Of a stretch of 64,000 nt of DNA, positions 8,031 through 18,406 are shown in pieces (positions within the stretch are counted from its first letter, which is position 1; every line of letters begins with the position of its first letter). The DNA lies in NCBI RefSeq assembly GCF_964031115.1, contig NZ_OZ035006.1:1613605-1677604 (forward strand), in the 5' to 3' direction. Source of the stretch: Spiroplasma endosymbiont of Clivina fossor (GTDB lineage Bacteria > Bacillota_I > Bacilli_A > Mycoplasmatales > Nriv7). The position numbers and the translations under genes were made by a program. A model generated the notes under the pieces. The model had not been told where the DNA came from. It did no database searches and was given only the letters and a program-made list of their open reading frames with translations.

Positions 8031-9179
8031 GGGCCTGTCCAAAATTCTGTGTCTCGATAATTCATTCTGAATTATACTTAAACGAAGGAGAACAGAAAAT
8101 GACAAAAAAAATAAAAAAAGAACCTGACGCAATTGATAAAGTTGTTGATTATTTTTTAGAAAATATTGATAATCCACAAGATTTATTTAAAGGCAATACT
8201 ATTTTTCAGGAATTTACCAAAAAATTAACTGAACGAATGTTAAATACGGAAATTAAAGATTATCTTGAAACTGATGAGAATCATAATAAAAGAAATGGCA
8301 ACACACAAAAAACCATTATTACTAAAAATGGTTCAATCGCAATTGATGTACCAAGAGATCGAAATAGTACTTTTGAACCAGTAATTATTCCGAAAAGACA
8401 AAGAAGATTTGATAACTTTGATCAAAAAGTAATTTCTTTATATGCAAGAGGAATGACAATTTCTGATATCAAAGCACAATTGCAAGAATTCTATCACGGA
8501 GCAGAAATTTCAGAAAGTTTAATTAGTCAAATAACTGATGATGTTATTGAAGAAGTTAAAATGTGACAAACTAAACCTTTAGAGAAGATTTATCCGATTG
8601 TTTATTTTGATTGTATTGTTGTTAAAGTAAAGCAAGATAAACGAATAATAAATAAAGCAGTTTATCTTGCTTTAGGAATTAATTTAGATGGTTTAAAAGA
8701 TATTTTAGGAATGTGAATTAGTGAAAATGAGGGAGCCAAATTTTGACTTAATAAATCTTACGGAAATGAAAAATCGTGGGTTACAAGATATTCTTGTTGC
8801 TTGTAGTGATAATTTAACTGGGATGTCTGATGCAATAGAAGCTGTTTTCCCAAAAACACAGCATCAATTATGCATTGTTCATCAAATTCGCAATAGTTTA
8901 AAATTTGTTCCTTACAAAGATCGCAAACTTGTAGCTAATGATTTAAAATCAATTTATACAGCAATTAATGAAGAAATAGCGTTAATTGCTTTAGATCATT
9001 TTTCTGAAAAATGAAATAAAAAGTATCCACAAATTACTAAATCATGAAAAAATAACTGAAATAATTTAATAATTTTTCTTGAATATCCTCAGGAATTTAG
9101 AAGAATTATTTACACAACTAATGCGATTGAATCTGTTAATAGTCAATTAAGAAAAGTCATTAAGAATAAAAAGATTTTT
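8031..9179 (+). mobile_element. IS256-family element, copy 1, 3' end lost
   Basis: Begins with the left end GGGCCTGTCCAAAATTCTGT. Homology to the copy at 16304-19860 stops at 9179, inside the transposase gene. The right inverted repeat is absent and no target duplication can be seen. Confidence 0.85.
8099..9179 (+). pseudogene. IS256-family transposase, frameshifted and truncated
   Basis: Starts MTKKIKKEPDAIDKVVDYF. The mutator-type (IS256) core is clear: IDVPRDRNSTFEP, VISLYARGM, IYPIVYFDC, DNLTGMSDAIEAVFPKTQHQ and [16 protein letters not shown]. An extra A near 8752 (AATAAATC instead of AATAATC) breaks the frame. The gene ends after VIKNKKIF, so the last 45 or so residues are missing. Eight A precede the T in the codon 2-4 region, the in-frame length; other copies have 13 or 15. 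Confidence 0.85.
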
Positions 9180-9486
9180 TGTAGAAACCATATACATATG
9201 ACAAGATTTTGGTTTTTACAAGTTTGCTGTTAAATTGATAAATAAATAGGAGCTCATTTATTTATTACAAGAAATATAAGGTTAAATTAATATTTATTAT
9301 TTTTAGTTATGCCTTGTATTTTTTTGTGCCTTGATAGTAATAAACTAAGTTAATTAGTAAACGAAGTTTACTAACAAATTTTGTTAAACATAAATGTTTA
9401 AAAAAATAAATATTTAACTTAGTTAGATAACTAAGCTAAATATAACTTAGTTTAATATAACTAAATATTGTAAGGATGGTATGTAT
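9180..9486. other. Gene-free stretch before small viral operon
   Basis: No convincing gene. The right half carries the TAACTTAGTT motif cluster and the upstream sequence of the viral gene at 9487. The left half, from the IS256 break to about 9340, shows nothing recognised apart from a palindrome-like AAATAAATAGGAGCTCATTT near 9240-9260. Confidence 0.6.
9343..9465. promoter_or_regulatory. Cluster of TAACTTAGTT-type motifs
   Basis: At least five copies or close variants of AACTTAGTT occur in both orientations (near 9343, 9360, 9414, 9427 and 9445), plus inverted pairs such as AACTTAGTTAGATAACTAAG. The cluster lies directly upstream of the viral gene at 9487. It mirrors the cluster at 3420-3457. 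Likely operator, promoter region or iterons. Confidence 0.5.
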
Positions 9487-9816
9487 ATGAGAAATATTGA
9501 AAATATTTTTTTAAATACTGAAAAATATCTTTTAAAAGAAACACAAAATGCAGTACTTATTAAAGCACCGGCAATTCCGTGATTGTATGAATCTACTGGT
9601 ATTTGGTTTTCGAAACGATTTGTTTATAAAGGAAAATATGAGAATTCTATTTGTATAGGAATAATTAGAGATGGTGAATGTCGGTTAGTTTTTATTAATG
9701 ATAAAGGTCAAGAGTCTAGTTTGATTTTAGGTCATGAGTTGTTAGGTTTTTTTGTTGCTGAAAAAGAATATGATAAAAAGGTTGTAAGTTTTGATTATTT
9801 TAAAAATTCATTTTAA
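9487..9816 (+). CDS. Plectroviral conserved protein, 109 aa
   Basis: Homologue of 3069-3395. It starts MRNIENIFLNTEKYLLKETQ and shares RFVYKGKYENSICIGIIRDG. A second ATG two codons upstream (9481) is possible. The AAGGATGG Shine-Dalgarno spacing and the paralogue favour 9487. One TGA (PWLYES) is Trp. First gene of a three-gene viral fragment. Function unknown. Confidence 0.65.
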
Positions 9817-9887
9817 AAATGTTTTACGGTGTTTTAAGAATAGGGGTAAATAAAAAAATATTTTAGTTAGTTTTTATGGTGTTTAAA

Positions 9888-9913
9888 CGGTGCGGAAAGC
9901 GTATGCTCCGCCC
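9888..9913 (+). other. GC-rich conserved viral motif, candidate origin element
   Basis: A 26-base GC-rich patch in otherwise AT-rich DNA, with the core GCGTATGC. The same patch, with two changes, occurs at 45533-45558 in the same orientation relative to the viral genes. It could be part of a rolling-circle origin or a structured element of the viral single strand. Confidence 0.45.
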
Positions 9914-9979
9914 GTTAATTATCTATGTTAGTTGAGTTATTTAACTAAGTTATTGCAATTTTTTTGAGGAGTTTTAGAA

Positions 9980-10156
9980 ATGAAAATGTGAGTTAATGTG
10001 GATGAGTCTGGCAAAGATTATTGTCAAGAGTTTATATATTCTATTAATAAAAAAACTGGATTAGAACAAAAAATTTGAGCGTCTAAATCTGCAGTTAAAT
10101 CTGTTAGAACTGATTTAGTCGGTGATAATTGACTTTGTGTTGATATTGCATATTAA
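9980..10156 (+). CDS. Plectroviral small protein, 58 aa
   Basis: MKMWVNVDESGKDYCQEFIY..., soluble, ending DNWLCVDIAY. A strong GAGGAG Shine-Dalgarno lies 10 bases upstream. Three TGA codons read as Trp. It sits between two recognisable viral genes. No homologue in this window and no known function. Confidence 0.55.
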
Positions 10157-10185
10157 AAGATTAAAAAATTAAGGAGAAAAGAAAC

Positions 10186-10440
10186 ATGAGTATATTTGGA
10201 TTAGTATTTTTTACGATTTTAACATTATTACTAGCATATTATATTGCAGTTAATATTTATCGGTTTTTTAAAGATAAAAAGAAATATGGTAGTGAAGCAA
10301 AACAGCTACCAAAAGATTTTACTTATTCACAACGAATATTTATTGCGAAATTTAAGAAAAATTTATTAGAACAAGATGAAAAAAAATTAACAAATAAAAA
10401 AATATTTAGAATATTTTTAAAAGTACATAGATATGACTAA
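10186..10440 (+). CDS. Plectroviral membrane protein, 84 aa
   Basis: N-terminal hydrophobic segment (residues 2-24), then a basic tail with F.YSQRIFIAKFKK. Related to the proteins at 2845-3066 and 43756-43980. An AAGGAG Shine-Dalgarno lies upstream. It is the last viral gene before the IS256 nest. Confidence 0.6.
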   Translation: MSIFGLVFFTILTLLLAYYIAVNIYRFFKDKKKYGSEAKQLPKDFTYSQRIFIAKFKKNLLEQDEKKLTNKKIFRIFLKVHRYD

Positions 10441-10510
10441 ATTTAACTATAATTAATCGAATTAAGAGCACAAAAAGGGGGACTGTACAATTAACTGTGT
10501 CTTTAAGTAA

Positions 10511-11022
10511 TTAACTTAAATTCACTCTGTCCTCAAATTTTATCATTAAATGTGAAATTGCACTACCCCAATTTTGAATTGGCATCGTTCATTTCTTAAC
10601 CATATTTTGAAATGCTAAATAAAATATTTTAAAAACTGATGCGTCATTAGGAAAAATCTTTTTATTCTTAATGACTTTTCTTAGTTGACTATTAACAGAT
10701 TCAATCGCATTAGTTGTGTAAATAATCCTTCTAAATTCTTGAGGATATTCAAGAAAAATTATTAAATTATTTCAGTTATTTTTTCATGATTTAGTAATTT
10801 GTGGATACTTTTTATTTCATTTTTCTGAAAAATGATTTAAAGCAACTAGCGCTATTTCTTCATTAATTGCTGTATAAATTGATTTTAAATCATTAGCTAC
10901 AAGTTTGCGTTCTTTGTAAGGGACAAATTTTAAACTATTACGAATTTGATGAACGATGCATAATTGATGCTGTGTTTTTGGGAACACAGCTTCTATTGCA
11001 TCAGACATTCCAGTTAAATTAT
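10511..11022 (-). pseudogene. IS256-family transposase, C-terminal fragment
   Basis: Covers the region from DAIEAVFPKTQHQ to the end DRVNLS and the stop at 10511. The homology stops at 11022, where an inverted left IS256 end begins. It lacks the N-terminal DNA-binding part and the first catalytic Asp. Confidence 0.85.
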
Positions 11023-11024
11023 GA

Positions 11025-11105
11025 GGCCTGTCCAAAATTTTCTGTTCTCCTTCTTTTAAGTATAATTCAGAATGAATTATCGAGACACAGAATTTTGGAC
11101 AGGCT
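11025..11105. repeat. 81-bp IS256-derived mini-element with own inverted ends
   Basis: Consists of the IS256 left end and 5' leader up to just before the start codon, then turns back into GGACAGGC. Both outer edges read GGCCTGTCCAAAATT inward. It separates two IS256 relics. It may be a hairpin-type derivative that could be mobilised in trans, or a recombination scar. Confidence 0.5.
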
Positions 11106-13120
11106 CTCTTAATTGACTATTAACAGATTCAATCGCATTAGTTGTGTAAATAATTCTTCTAAATTCCTGAGGATATTCAAGAAAAATTATTAAATTATTT
11201 CAGTTATTTTTTCATGATTTAGTAATTTGTGGATACTTTTTATTTCATTTTTCTGAAAAATGATCTAAAGCAATTAACGCTATTTCTTCATTAATTGCTG
11301 TATAAATTGATTTTAAATCATTAGCTACAAGTTTGCGATCTTTGTAAGGAACAAATTTTAAACTATTGCGAATTTGATGAACAATGCATAATTGATGCTG
11401 TGTTTTTGGGAAAACAGCTTCTATTGTATCAGACATCCCAGTTAAATTATCACTACAAGCAACAAGAATATCTTGTAACCCACGATTTTTCATTTCCGTA
11501 AGATTATTAAGTCAAAATTTGGCTCCGCTCCCTCATTCTCACTAATTCACATTCCTAAAATATCTTTTAAACCATCTAAATTAATTCCTAAGGCAAGATA
11601 AACTGCTTTATTTATTATTCGTTTATCTTGCTTTACTTTAACAACAATACAATCAAAATAAACAATCGGATAAATCTTCTCTAAAGGTTTAGTTTGTCAC
11701 ATTTTAACTTCTTCAATAACATCATCAGTTATTTGACTAATTAAACTTTCTGAAATTTCTGCTCCGTGATAGAATTCTTGCAATTGTGCTTTGATATCAG
11801 AAATTGTCATTCCTCTTGCATATAAAGAAATTACTTTTTGATCAAAGTTATCAAATCTTCTTTGTCTTTTCGGAATAATTACTGGTTCAAAAGTACTATT
11901 TCGATCTCTTGGTACATCAATTGCGATTGAACCATTTTTAGTAATAATGGTTTTTTGTGTGTTGCCATTTCTTTTATTAGACTTGGTACATAACTATAAC
12001 TAGCTTAATTCAAAATTATATATTCCTGAAATTAAGTTAAATCGTAATCCAAATCTTCTAATCTTATTGCGATAACGATAAACTAGTATTTTAAATCTTT
12101 TTAATCTAGCAAAAACATGTTCAATGACAATTCTAACTTTACTTAAAAAGCTATTATATTCCTTTTTATCTGGATTTAAAGGATTATTTTTTTTAATTTT
12201 GTCGAAAACTCTTGATATTTATTGAATATACTTAATTTTAGGTATATTTTTAATATGATAGAGGTGGCTAATAATTATGGAAAAAATAATTCAAGAACTA
12301 GTAAATACTTTAACAGATGATCAATTTTTAGAATTTTATGAAAAAGTCAAACAACAAGCAGAATTAATAAAAAAACAAAAACGTTTAAATGAAATTGATC
12401 AAAAATTTAGAGCGCAAGGTATTAAATGCCCTAAATGTGAATCTTACCATTGCGTTAAAAATGGACATAATTCAGAAGGAAAACAAAAATATTTATGTAA
12501 AAATTGCCGTGCAAGTTTTGACGCTTTTCGTAATCATTTTATTTATTGAAGTCATTTAAATTATGAACAATGAAATTTATTGATTCAAATTTCATTGCTG
12601 GGGCAATCTAGTAAAACAATTTCTCGTTTTATTAAAACTACATTAAAAACTGCTTGATATAATCGTCAAAAATTAATGAAATCAAAACAATTAGAAAATA
12701 CCCAATTAAAATTTAAAAAATTATCTGGTAAAATCCAAATCGATGAAACATTTATTAAAGAAATCCATAAAGGAAATTTCAAATATAAAACTGATCCACG
12801 AAGAATTCACCTTGACCCATTCGCAACTAATACTAAATGCTGTATTCAAATGGCAATTGATAATAATAACAATATTTATGTTAAATCCACAAACACCAAA
12901 CGTTTACAAAAACAATGAGTTATTGAAAATATGAACAAAGAATTAATTAACGAAAATTCAATTATTACTTCTGATATGCAAAAATTATATTTTTTAGTAG
13001 CAAAACAAACAAATTCTACTTTATGTGTAACTAAAACAACAATTAATCCTGAAGCTAGTTATCGTAACTTAAATAAAATCAGTAAATTACAATCTAGTCT
13101 TAAAGAAGCCTTAATTCATT

Positions 13121-14188
13121 AGACTTCTTGCAAAATTAATTTAAAATATAATTGAATTGTTGTTTTTAATAAAAAGGTGGAATTTAAATGAAATTTAAAA
13201 AAAATAATCAAATAAGTGATAAAAATTTTTTAAAATTAACTGGTATTAAACATACTACTTTTAATAAAATGCTAGAAATTTTAAAAATAGAAGAATTAAA
13301 AAAGAGATTTCGTCGCGGAAGAACCAATAAATTATCATTAGAAAATCGTATTTTAATGACTTTAGAATATTGAAGAGAATATAGAACTTATTTTCATATT
13401 GCAAAAAGTTATGATATTAGTGAAAGTAGTTGTTATAGAAATATCAAATGAATTGAAGACACTTTAATAAAACACCCTAATTTTCAACAACTTACTGGTC
13501 AAAAATCACTATTAAAAGATTATTTCAAAGATAAGACTGTTATAATTGATGTAACTGAAAGCCAAATCCAACGCCCAAAAAAAGACAAAAACAGCACTAC
13601 TCAGGAAAAAAGAAAAAACACACAATAAAAACACAAGTTATAATTGAAAAAGATAGTAAAAAAATTATTAGTTCTGATTTTTCTTATGGTAAAAACCATG
13701 ACTTTAAAATTTTAAAAGATTCAAAAATTAAATTTTTACCAGAAACAACTGTTTTAGTGGATTTAGGTTATCAAGGCATACAAAAAATTAATCATAATGT
13801 TTTAATTCCTAAAAGAAAATCAAAGAAAAACCCTTTAAATAAAGAAGAAAAGCAAAATAATGAGCGAATTTCAAAAATGAGAATTGTTATTGAAAATGTT
13901 TTTGCTATACTTAAAAAATTTAAAATTATTAGTGAAAAATATCGAAATCGTAGAAAAAGATTTGCTTTAAGATTTAATTTAATAGCTTCAATTTATAATT
14001 TACAACTATTAGTTTAAATATATTTGATAATTTAAAATTTCAGTCTTTTTTTATTGTAAATAATAATTTTTATTATGTTTTAATGACAAAATATTTGTAA
14101 AAATAATCTAAAAATTATTTTAATAACACTTTTATATTTATTTTAAATTTAAAAATTATAATTATCATATTAATTTTGCAAGAAGTCT
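13121..14188 (+). mobile_element. IS5-A copy B, innermost of the nest
   Basis: Flanked by ATT at 13118-13120 and 14189-14191. Inserted into the transposase gene of the IS1595-like element, so it is the most recent event in the nest. Confidence 0.9.
13188..14017 (+). CDS. IS5-A transposase, copy B
   Basis: Same frameshifted 276-residue product as copy A, differing by Lys for Arg at residue 16 (NFLKLTG). The slip site, the D121, D192 and E236 candidates and the stop are all kept. Confidence 0.85.
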
Positions 14189-15371
14189 ATTATCATGGTT
14201 TAGGTTTTACTAATATTCAAAATTATTTAAATCTCTGAAAATGAAAATACCAACATAAGGGTTTAACTCCCAACCAACAAACAGCGGTATTATATTTTAA
14301 TATATAAAAAAGTTAAAGTAAAAATAGTAATTTTACATAAAAGCCTTTTAAAATTATCAAGTTGATGATTTTTTTTATTTTATCAAGAGTTTTCGACAAA
14401 ATTAAAAATTATTTTTACTCTTTTTAATTGGCAATAATGTATTTTTATGAACATTTTGCAAACCTTGATATCCTGAATCGGCAATTAATTCTAATTTTGG
14501 ATTTATAAGTGTATTTGATTTTAAAAATAACTTATAATCATGAGTACTGCCATAACAAAAATCTACTGAAATAATTTTATTGTTAAATAAATCAATAATT
14601 ATTTGCGATTTTAATGAATGTTGCCTTTTCTTACCAGAAAATAATAATTTTAGTTTTTTTTAATTCTTTCAATTGGAATTTTTGTAGCATCAATTGCTAA
14701 TAAATTATTAGTAGTACCCTTATTTTCTAATAATATCTTTTTGCCAGGTATATGAAAGTGACTATTTTTTATTAGAGTATTTTCAACTCAAAAGATATTA
14801 CGAATACAACTAACATGACTAATATTATATTTTTTTGCAATAATACGATATGTACTATATTCTTTTCAGTATTCTAAAGTCATAAGTAATCTTTACTCTA
14901 TTGATAATTTATTTGGTCTACCACCAATTTGTTTTTGTTTAGCTTCACCTTCTTTTAAAATTTCTACCATTTTCATGAAAGTTTTATATTTTATGCCTAT
15001 TAAACTATAAAATTCGTTTTCGTCTTTGTATTTATCTAACATTTGTACTTCACCTAGGAAATAATATTATCAAAATAGTAGATAAAATTAAAGGTTATGT
15101 ACCAAGTCTATTATGATTCTCATCAGTTTCAAGATGATCTTTAATTTCCGTATTTAACATTCGTTCAGTTAATTTTTTGGTAAATTCCTGAAAAATAGTA
15201 TTGCCTTTAAATAAATCTTGTGGATTATCAATATTTTCTAAAAAATAATCAACAACTTTATCAATTGCATCAGGTTCTTTTTTTATTTTTTTTTTTTTGT
15301 CATTTTCTGTTCTCCTTCTTTTAAGTAGAATTCAGAATGAATTATCGAGACACAGAATTTTGGACAGGCCC

Positions 15372-15738
15372 GACGAAAAAATGTTTGATAATTATTTATA
15401 GTAATATCTTCTGATATTAAATTAATTGTTAAAGTTCTATCTTCATTTGAATCATAAATTTTAATGCCTTCTCTTAACAATTTGGTAGCTTTAATATTCA
15501 TCTCAAGCAATGAATCAGATATTTTTCTAATTTCATTAATAGCTTTATCAGCAATTATGCTATCTACATTATTAATTTTAATAATAGATTTTTTAAGAAC
15601 ACTAAAATTAATAGTCTCTTGGTTGTCAGCTCTCTTTAAATTTTTATCTAATAGCTCATTTCATTCTAGTGATATTAGTTCATTTTGAATATAATCTTCA
15701 AATATTTCTTCATTTATGATTATTTTATTTTTGTTCAT
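15372..15738 (-). pseudogene. hsdR: HsdR-like type I restriction subunit, N-terminal fragment
   Basis: Starts MNKNKIIINEEIFEDYIQNE at 15738. It includes the segment NIKATKLLREGIKIYD, which resembles the N-terminal region of type I restriction enzyme R subunits. The IS256 left end at 15371 cuts the gene after about 122 residues (NNYQTFFR). No catalytic motif is present, so the identification is tentative. A second-best reading is an unknown N-terminal domain. Confidence 0.5.
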
Positions 15739-15792
15739 ACGTTTATTATATATTTATTTATTGGGTATTAAGTATGAAATGTAGTAAATAAT

Positions 15793-15821
15793 AAAAAAAG
15801 ATAACTTAGTTATCTTTTTTT
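15793..15821. terminator. Bidirectional terminator after rpmB
   Basis: A perfect palindrome centred on AACTTAGTT with seven-base A and T runs on its two flanks (stem AAAGATAAC / GTTATCTTT). It lies between the rpmB stop at 15837 and the start of the hsdR-like fragment at 15738. Confidence 0.75.
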
Positions 15822-15836
15822 ATACTTTATATAGAA

Positions 15837-16025
15837 TTAAATTCCTTTGCGTTTTAATGTTCTTAAAGCACGAGTTGACATTTTAACTTTTTTTACTTGG
15901 CCATCAATTTCCACTTTTACAGTTTGTAAATTAACATTTCATTTTCTTCTTGATGCATTCATGGCATGAGAACGCTTATTACCAGACAGAACACTTTTAC
16001 CAGTTACTTCACATTTTCTTGACAT
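15837..16025 (-). CDS. rpmB: 50S ribosomal protein bL28
   Basis: A 62-residue protein beginning MSRKCEVTGKSVLSGNKRSH and ending RALRTLKRKGI. The CEVTGK start, the SHAMNASRRKW block and the length are those of bL28. The protein is part of the large ribosomal subunit. The gene is single, with an AAAGGAGAA Shine-Dalgarno and a terminator downstream. One of the few intact host genes here. Confidence 0.95.
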
Positions 16026-16303
16026 TTTAGTTCTCCTTTATAAAATCAATATCACAATAATAATATCATACTTATTGAGCTTTTCAACAATTAAAAGGAC
16101 ACGTAGGTCGCGTTTAGTTTTCTTAGGTATTGCTTTGAAGAAGTAAAACAATCAGCTAATTATATTATTTAATTACTAAACTAACCTTGCCTTTCTTGTT
16201 ATTGTCATTTTTATTCGTTACCATTTTATCATATTATTGAATTTTTACACAATAAAAAATTATTAATTTTATTAAATTTTAACTATATATATAAAAAAAA
16301 TAT
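16026..16303. other. rpmB upstream region with a MITE-type edge
   Basis: No gene is seen. A GGTCGCGTTTAGTTTTCTTA edge like that of the MITE-like elements begins at 16106, without a matching right end. On the minus strand, TTGTGT and TAAAAT spaced about 18 bases apart near 16220-16250 could be the rpmB promoter. Confidence 0.45.
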
Positions 16304-16479
16304 GGGCCTGTCCAAAATTCTGTGTCTCGATAATTCATTCTGAATTATACTTAAACGAAGGAGAACAGAAAATGACAAAAAAAAAAAAAAATAAAAAAAG
16401 AACCTGATGCAATTGATAAAGTTGTTGATTATTTTTTAGAAAATATTGATAATCCACAAGATTTATTTAAAGGCAATAC

Positions 16480-17627
16480 TTTTAATTTTGTCGAAAACTC
16501 TTGATATTTATTGAATATACTTAATTTTAGGTATATTTTTAATATGATAGAGGTGGATAATAATTATGGAAAAAATAATTCAAGAACTAGTAAATACTTT
16601 AACAGATGATCAATTTTTAGAATTTTATGAAAAAGTCAAACAACAAGCAGAATTAATAAAAAAACAAAAACGGTTAAATGAAATTGATCAAAAATTTAGA
16701 GCGCAAGGTATTTAAATGCCCTAAATGTGAATCTTACCATTGCGTTAAAAATGGACATAATTCAGAAGGAAAACAAAAATGTTTATGTAAAAATTGCCGT
16801 GCAAGTTTTGACGCTTTTCGTAATCATTTTATTTATTGAAGTCATTTAAATTATGAACAATGAAATTTATTGATTCAAATTTCATTGCTGGGGCAATCTA
16901 GTAAAACAATTTCTCGTTTTATTAAAACTACATTAAAAACTGCTTGATATAATCGTCAAAAATTAATGAAATCAAAACAATTAGAAAATACCCAATTAAA
17001 ATTTAAAAAATTATCTGGTAAAATCCAAATCGATGAAACATTTATTAAAGAAATCCACAAAGGAAATTTCAAATATAAAACTGATCCACGAAGAATTCAC
17101 CTTGACCCATTCGCAACTAATACTAAATGCTGTATTCAAATGGCAATTGATAATAATAACAATATTTATGTTAAATCCACAAACACCAAACGTTTACAAA
17201 AACAATGAGTTATTGAAAATATGAACAAAGAATTAATTAACGAAAATTCAATTATTACTTCTGATATGCAAAAATTATATTTTTTAGTAGCAAAACAAAC
17301 AAATTCTACTTTATGTGTAACTAAAACAACAATTAATCCTGAAGCTAGTTATCGTAACTTAAATAAAATCAGTAAATTACAATCTAGTCTTAAAGAAGCC
17401 TTAATTCATTATCATGGTTTAGGTTTTACTAATATTCAAAATTATTTAAATTTCTGAAAATGAAAATACCAACATAAGGGTTTAACTCCAAACCAACAAA
17501 CAGCGGTATTATATTTTAATGTATAAAAAAAGTTAAAGTAAAAATAGTAATTTTACATAAAAGCCTTTTAAAATTATCAAGTTGATGATTTTTTTTATTT
17601 TATCAAGAGTTTTCGACAAAATTAAAA
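16480..17627 (+). mobile_element. IS1595-like element copy 3
   Basis: Length 1148 bp. The 8-bp duplication GGCAATAC is at 16472-16479 and 17628-17635, exactly repeating the IS256 target sequence. Confidence 0.9.
16566..17526 (+). pseudogene. IS1595-like transposase, one frameshift
   Basis: An extra T in GGTATTTAAATGCC (near 16710) shifts the frame just before the zinc ribbon and produces an early stop. The rest of the frame is intact to the end VLYFNV. The same frameshift occurs in copy 5 (25972-29240), so these two share a defective ancestor or a mutation-prone site. Confidence 0.85.
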
Positions 17628-18406
17628 GGCAATACTATTTTTCAGGAATTTACCAAAAAATTAACTGAACGAATGTTAAATACGGAAATTAAAGATCATC
17701 TTGAAACTGATAAGAATCATAATAAAAGAAATGGCAACACACAAAAAACCATTATTACACTAAAAATGGTTCAATCGCAATTGATGTACCAAGAGATCGA
17801 AATAGTACTTTTGAACCAGTAATTATTCCGAAAAGACAAAGAAGATTTGATAACTTTGATCAAAAAGTAATTTCTTTATATGCAAGAGGAATGACAATTT
17901 CTGATATCAAAGCACAATTGCAAGAATTCTATCACGGAGCAGAAATTTCAGAAAGTTTAATTAGTCAAATAACTGATGATGTTATTGAAGAAGTTAAAAT
18001 GTGACAAACTAAACCTTTAGAGAAGATTTATCCGATTGTTTATTTTGATTGTATTGTTGTTAAAGTAAAGCAAGATAAACGAATAATAAATAAAGCAGTT
18101 TATCTTGCCTTAGGAATTAATTTAGATGGTTTAAAAGATATTTTAGGAATGTGAATTAGTGAGAATGAGGGAGCCAAATTTTGACTTAATAATCTTACGG
18201 AAATGAAAAATCGTGGGTTACAAGATATTCTTGTTGCTTGTAGTGATAATTTAACTGGGATGTCGATGCAATAGAAGCTGTTTTCCCAAAAACACAGCAT
18301 CAATTATGCATTGTTCATCAAATTCGCAATAGTTTAAAATTTGTTCCTTAACAAAGATCGCAAACTTGTAGCTAATGATTTAAAATCAATTTATACAGCA
18401 ATTAAT

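Larger units (their letters stand above)
12277..14307 (+). pseudogene. IS1595-like transposase, interrupted by IS5-A
   Basis: Open from MEKIIQELVN through the zinc ribbon and IDETF motif to KEALIH, where IS5-A copy B enters. It resumes at YHGLGFTNIQ after the insertion. Apart from the insertion the frame looks complete, so this copy was probably active until recently. Confidence 0.85.
12191..14407 (+). mobile_element. IS1595-like element copy 2, split by IS5-A
   Basis: The ends begin TTTTAATTTTGTCGAAAACT. The 8-bp duplication ATTATTTT is at 12183-12190 and 14408-14415. It is interrupted by IS5-A copy B. The element length without that insertion is about 1146 bp. Confidence 0.9.
12000..15042 (-). 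pseudogene. IS5-B transposase, interrupted
   Basis: Same gene as 50622-51439, start MLDKYKDENEFYS at 15042. The reading frame is broken in the second half by the IS1595-like insertion. The -1 frameshift run after IERIKK is preserved. Inactive because of the insertion. Confidence 0.85.
11979..15109 (-). mobile_element. IS5-B copy 1 (906 bp) split by the IS1595-like element
   Basis: The ends are AGACTTGGTACATAAC and its complement. ATT at 11976-11978 and 15110-15112 is the target duplication in IS256. The interior is interrupted at the AAAATAAT site by the IS1595-like copy at 12191-14407. Confidence 0.9.
11107..15303 (-). pseudogene. IS256-family transposase, interrupted relic
   Basis: The start is at 15301-15303. 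The following A run is 13 long and shifts the frame within the first ten codons. The N-terminal part (to about 15110) and the rest (11978 down to 11107) are separated by IS5-B, with ATT on both sides. The last 60 or so residues are missing. Not functional. Confidence 0.8.
10478..15371 (-). mobile_element. Tandem IS256 relics holding three further nested ISs
   Basis: The right IS256 end (GGGACTGTACAATTAACTGT) is at 10478 and a left end at 15371. Between them lie a 3' fragment, an 81-bp inverted left end and a larger relic split by IS5-B at 11979-15109. That IS5-B is split by the IS1595-like element at 12191-14407, itself split by IS5-A at 13121-14188. Each inner step has matching target duplications, so the order of insertion is clear. 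Confidence 0.85.
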
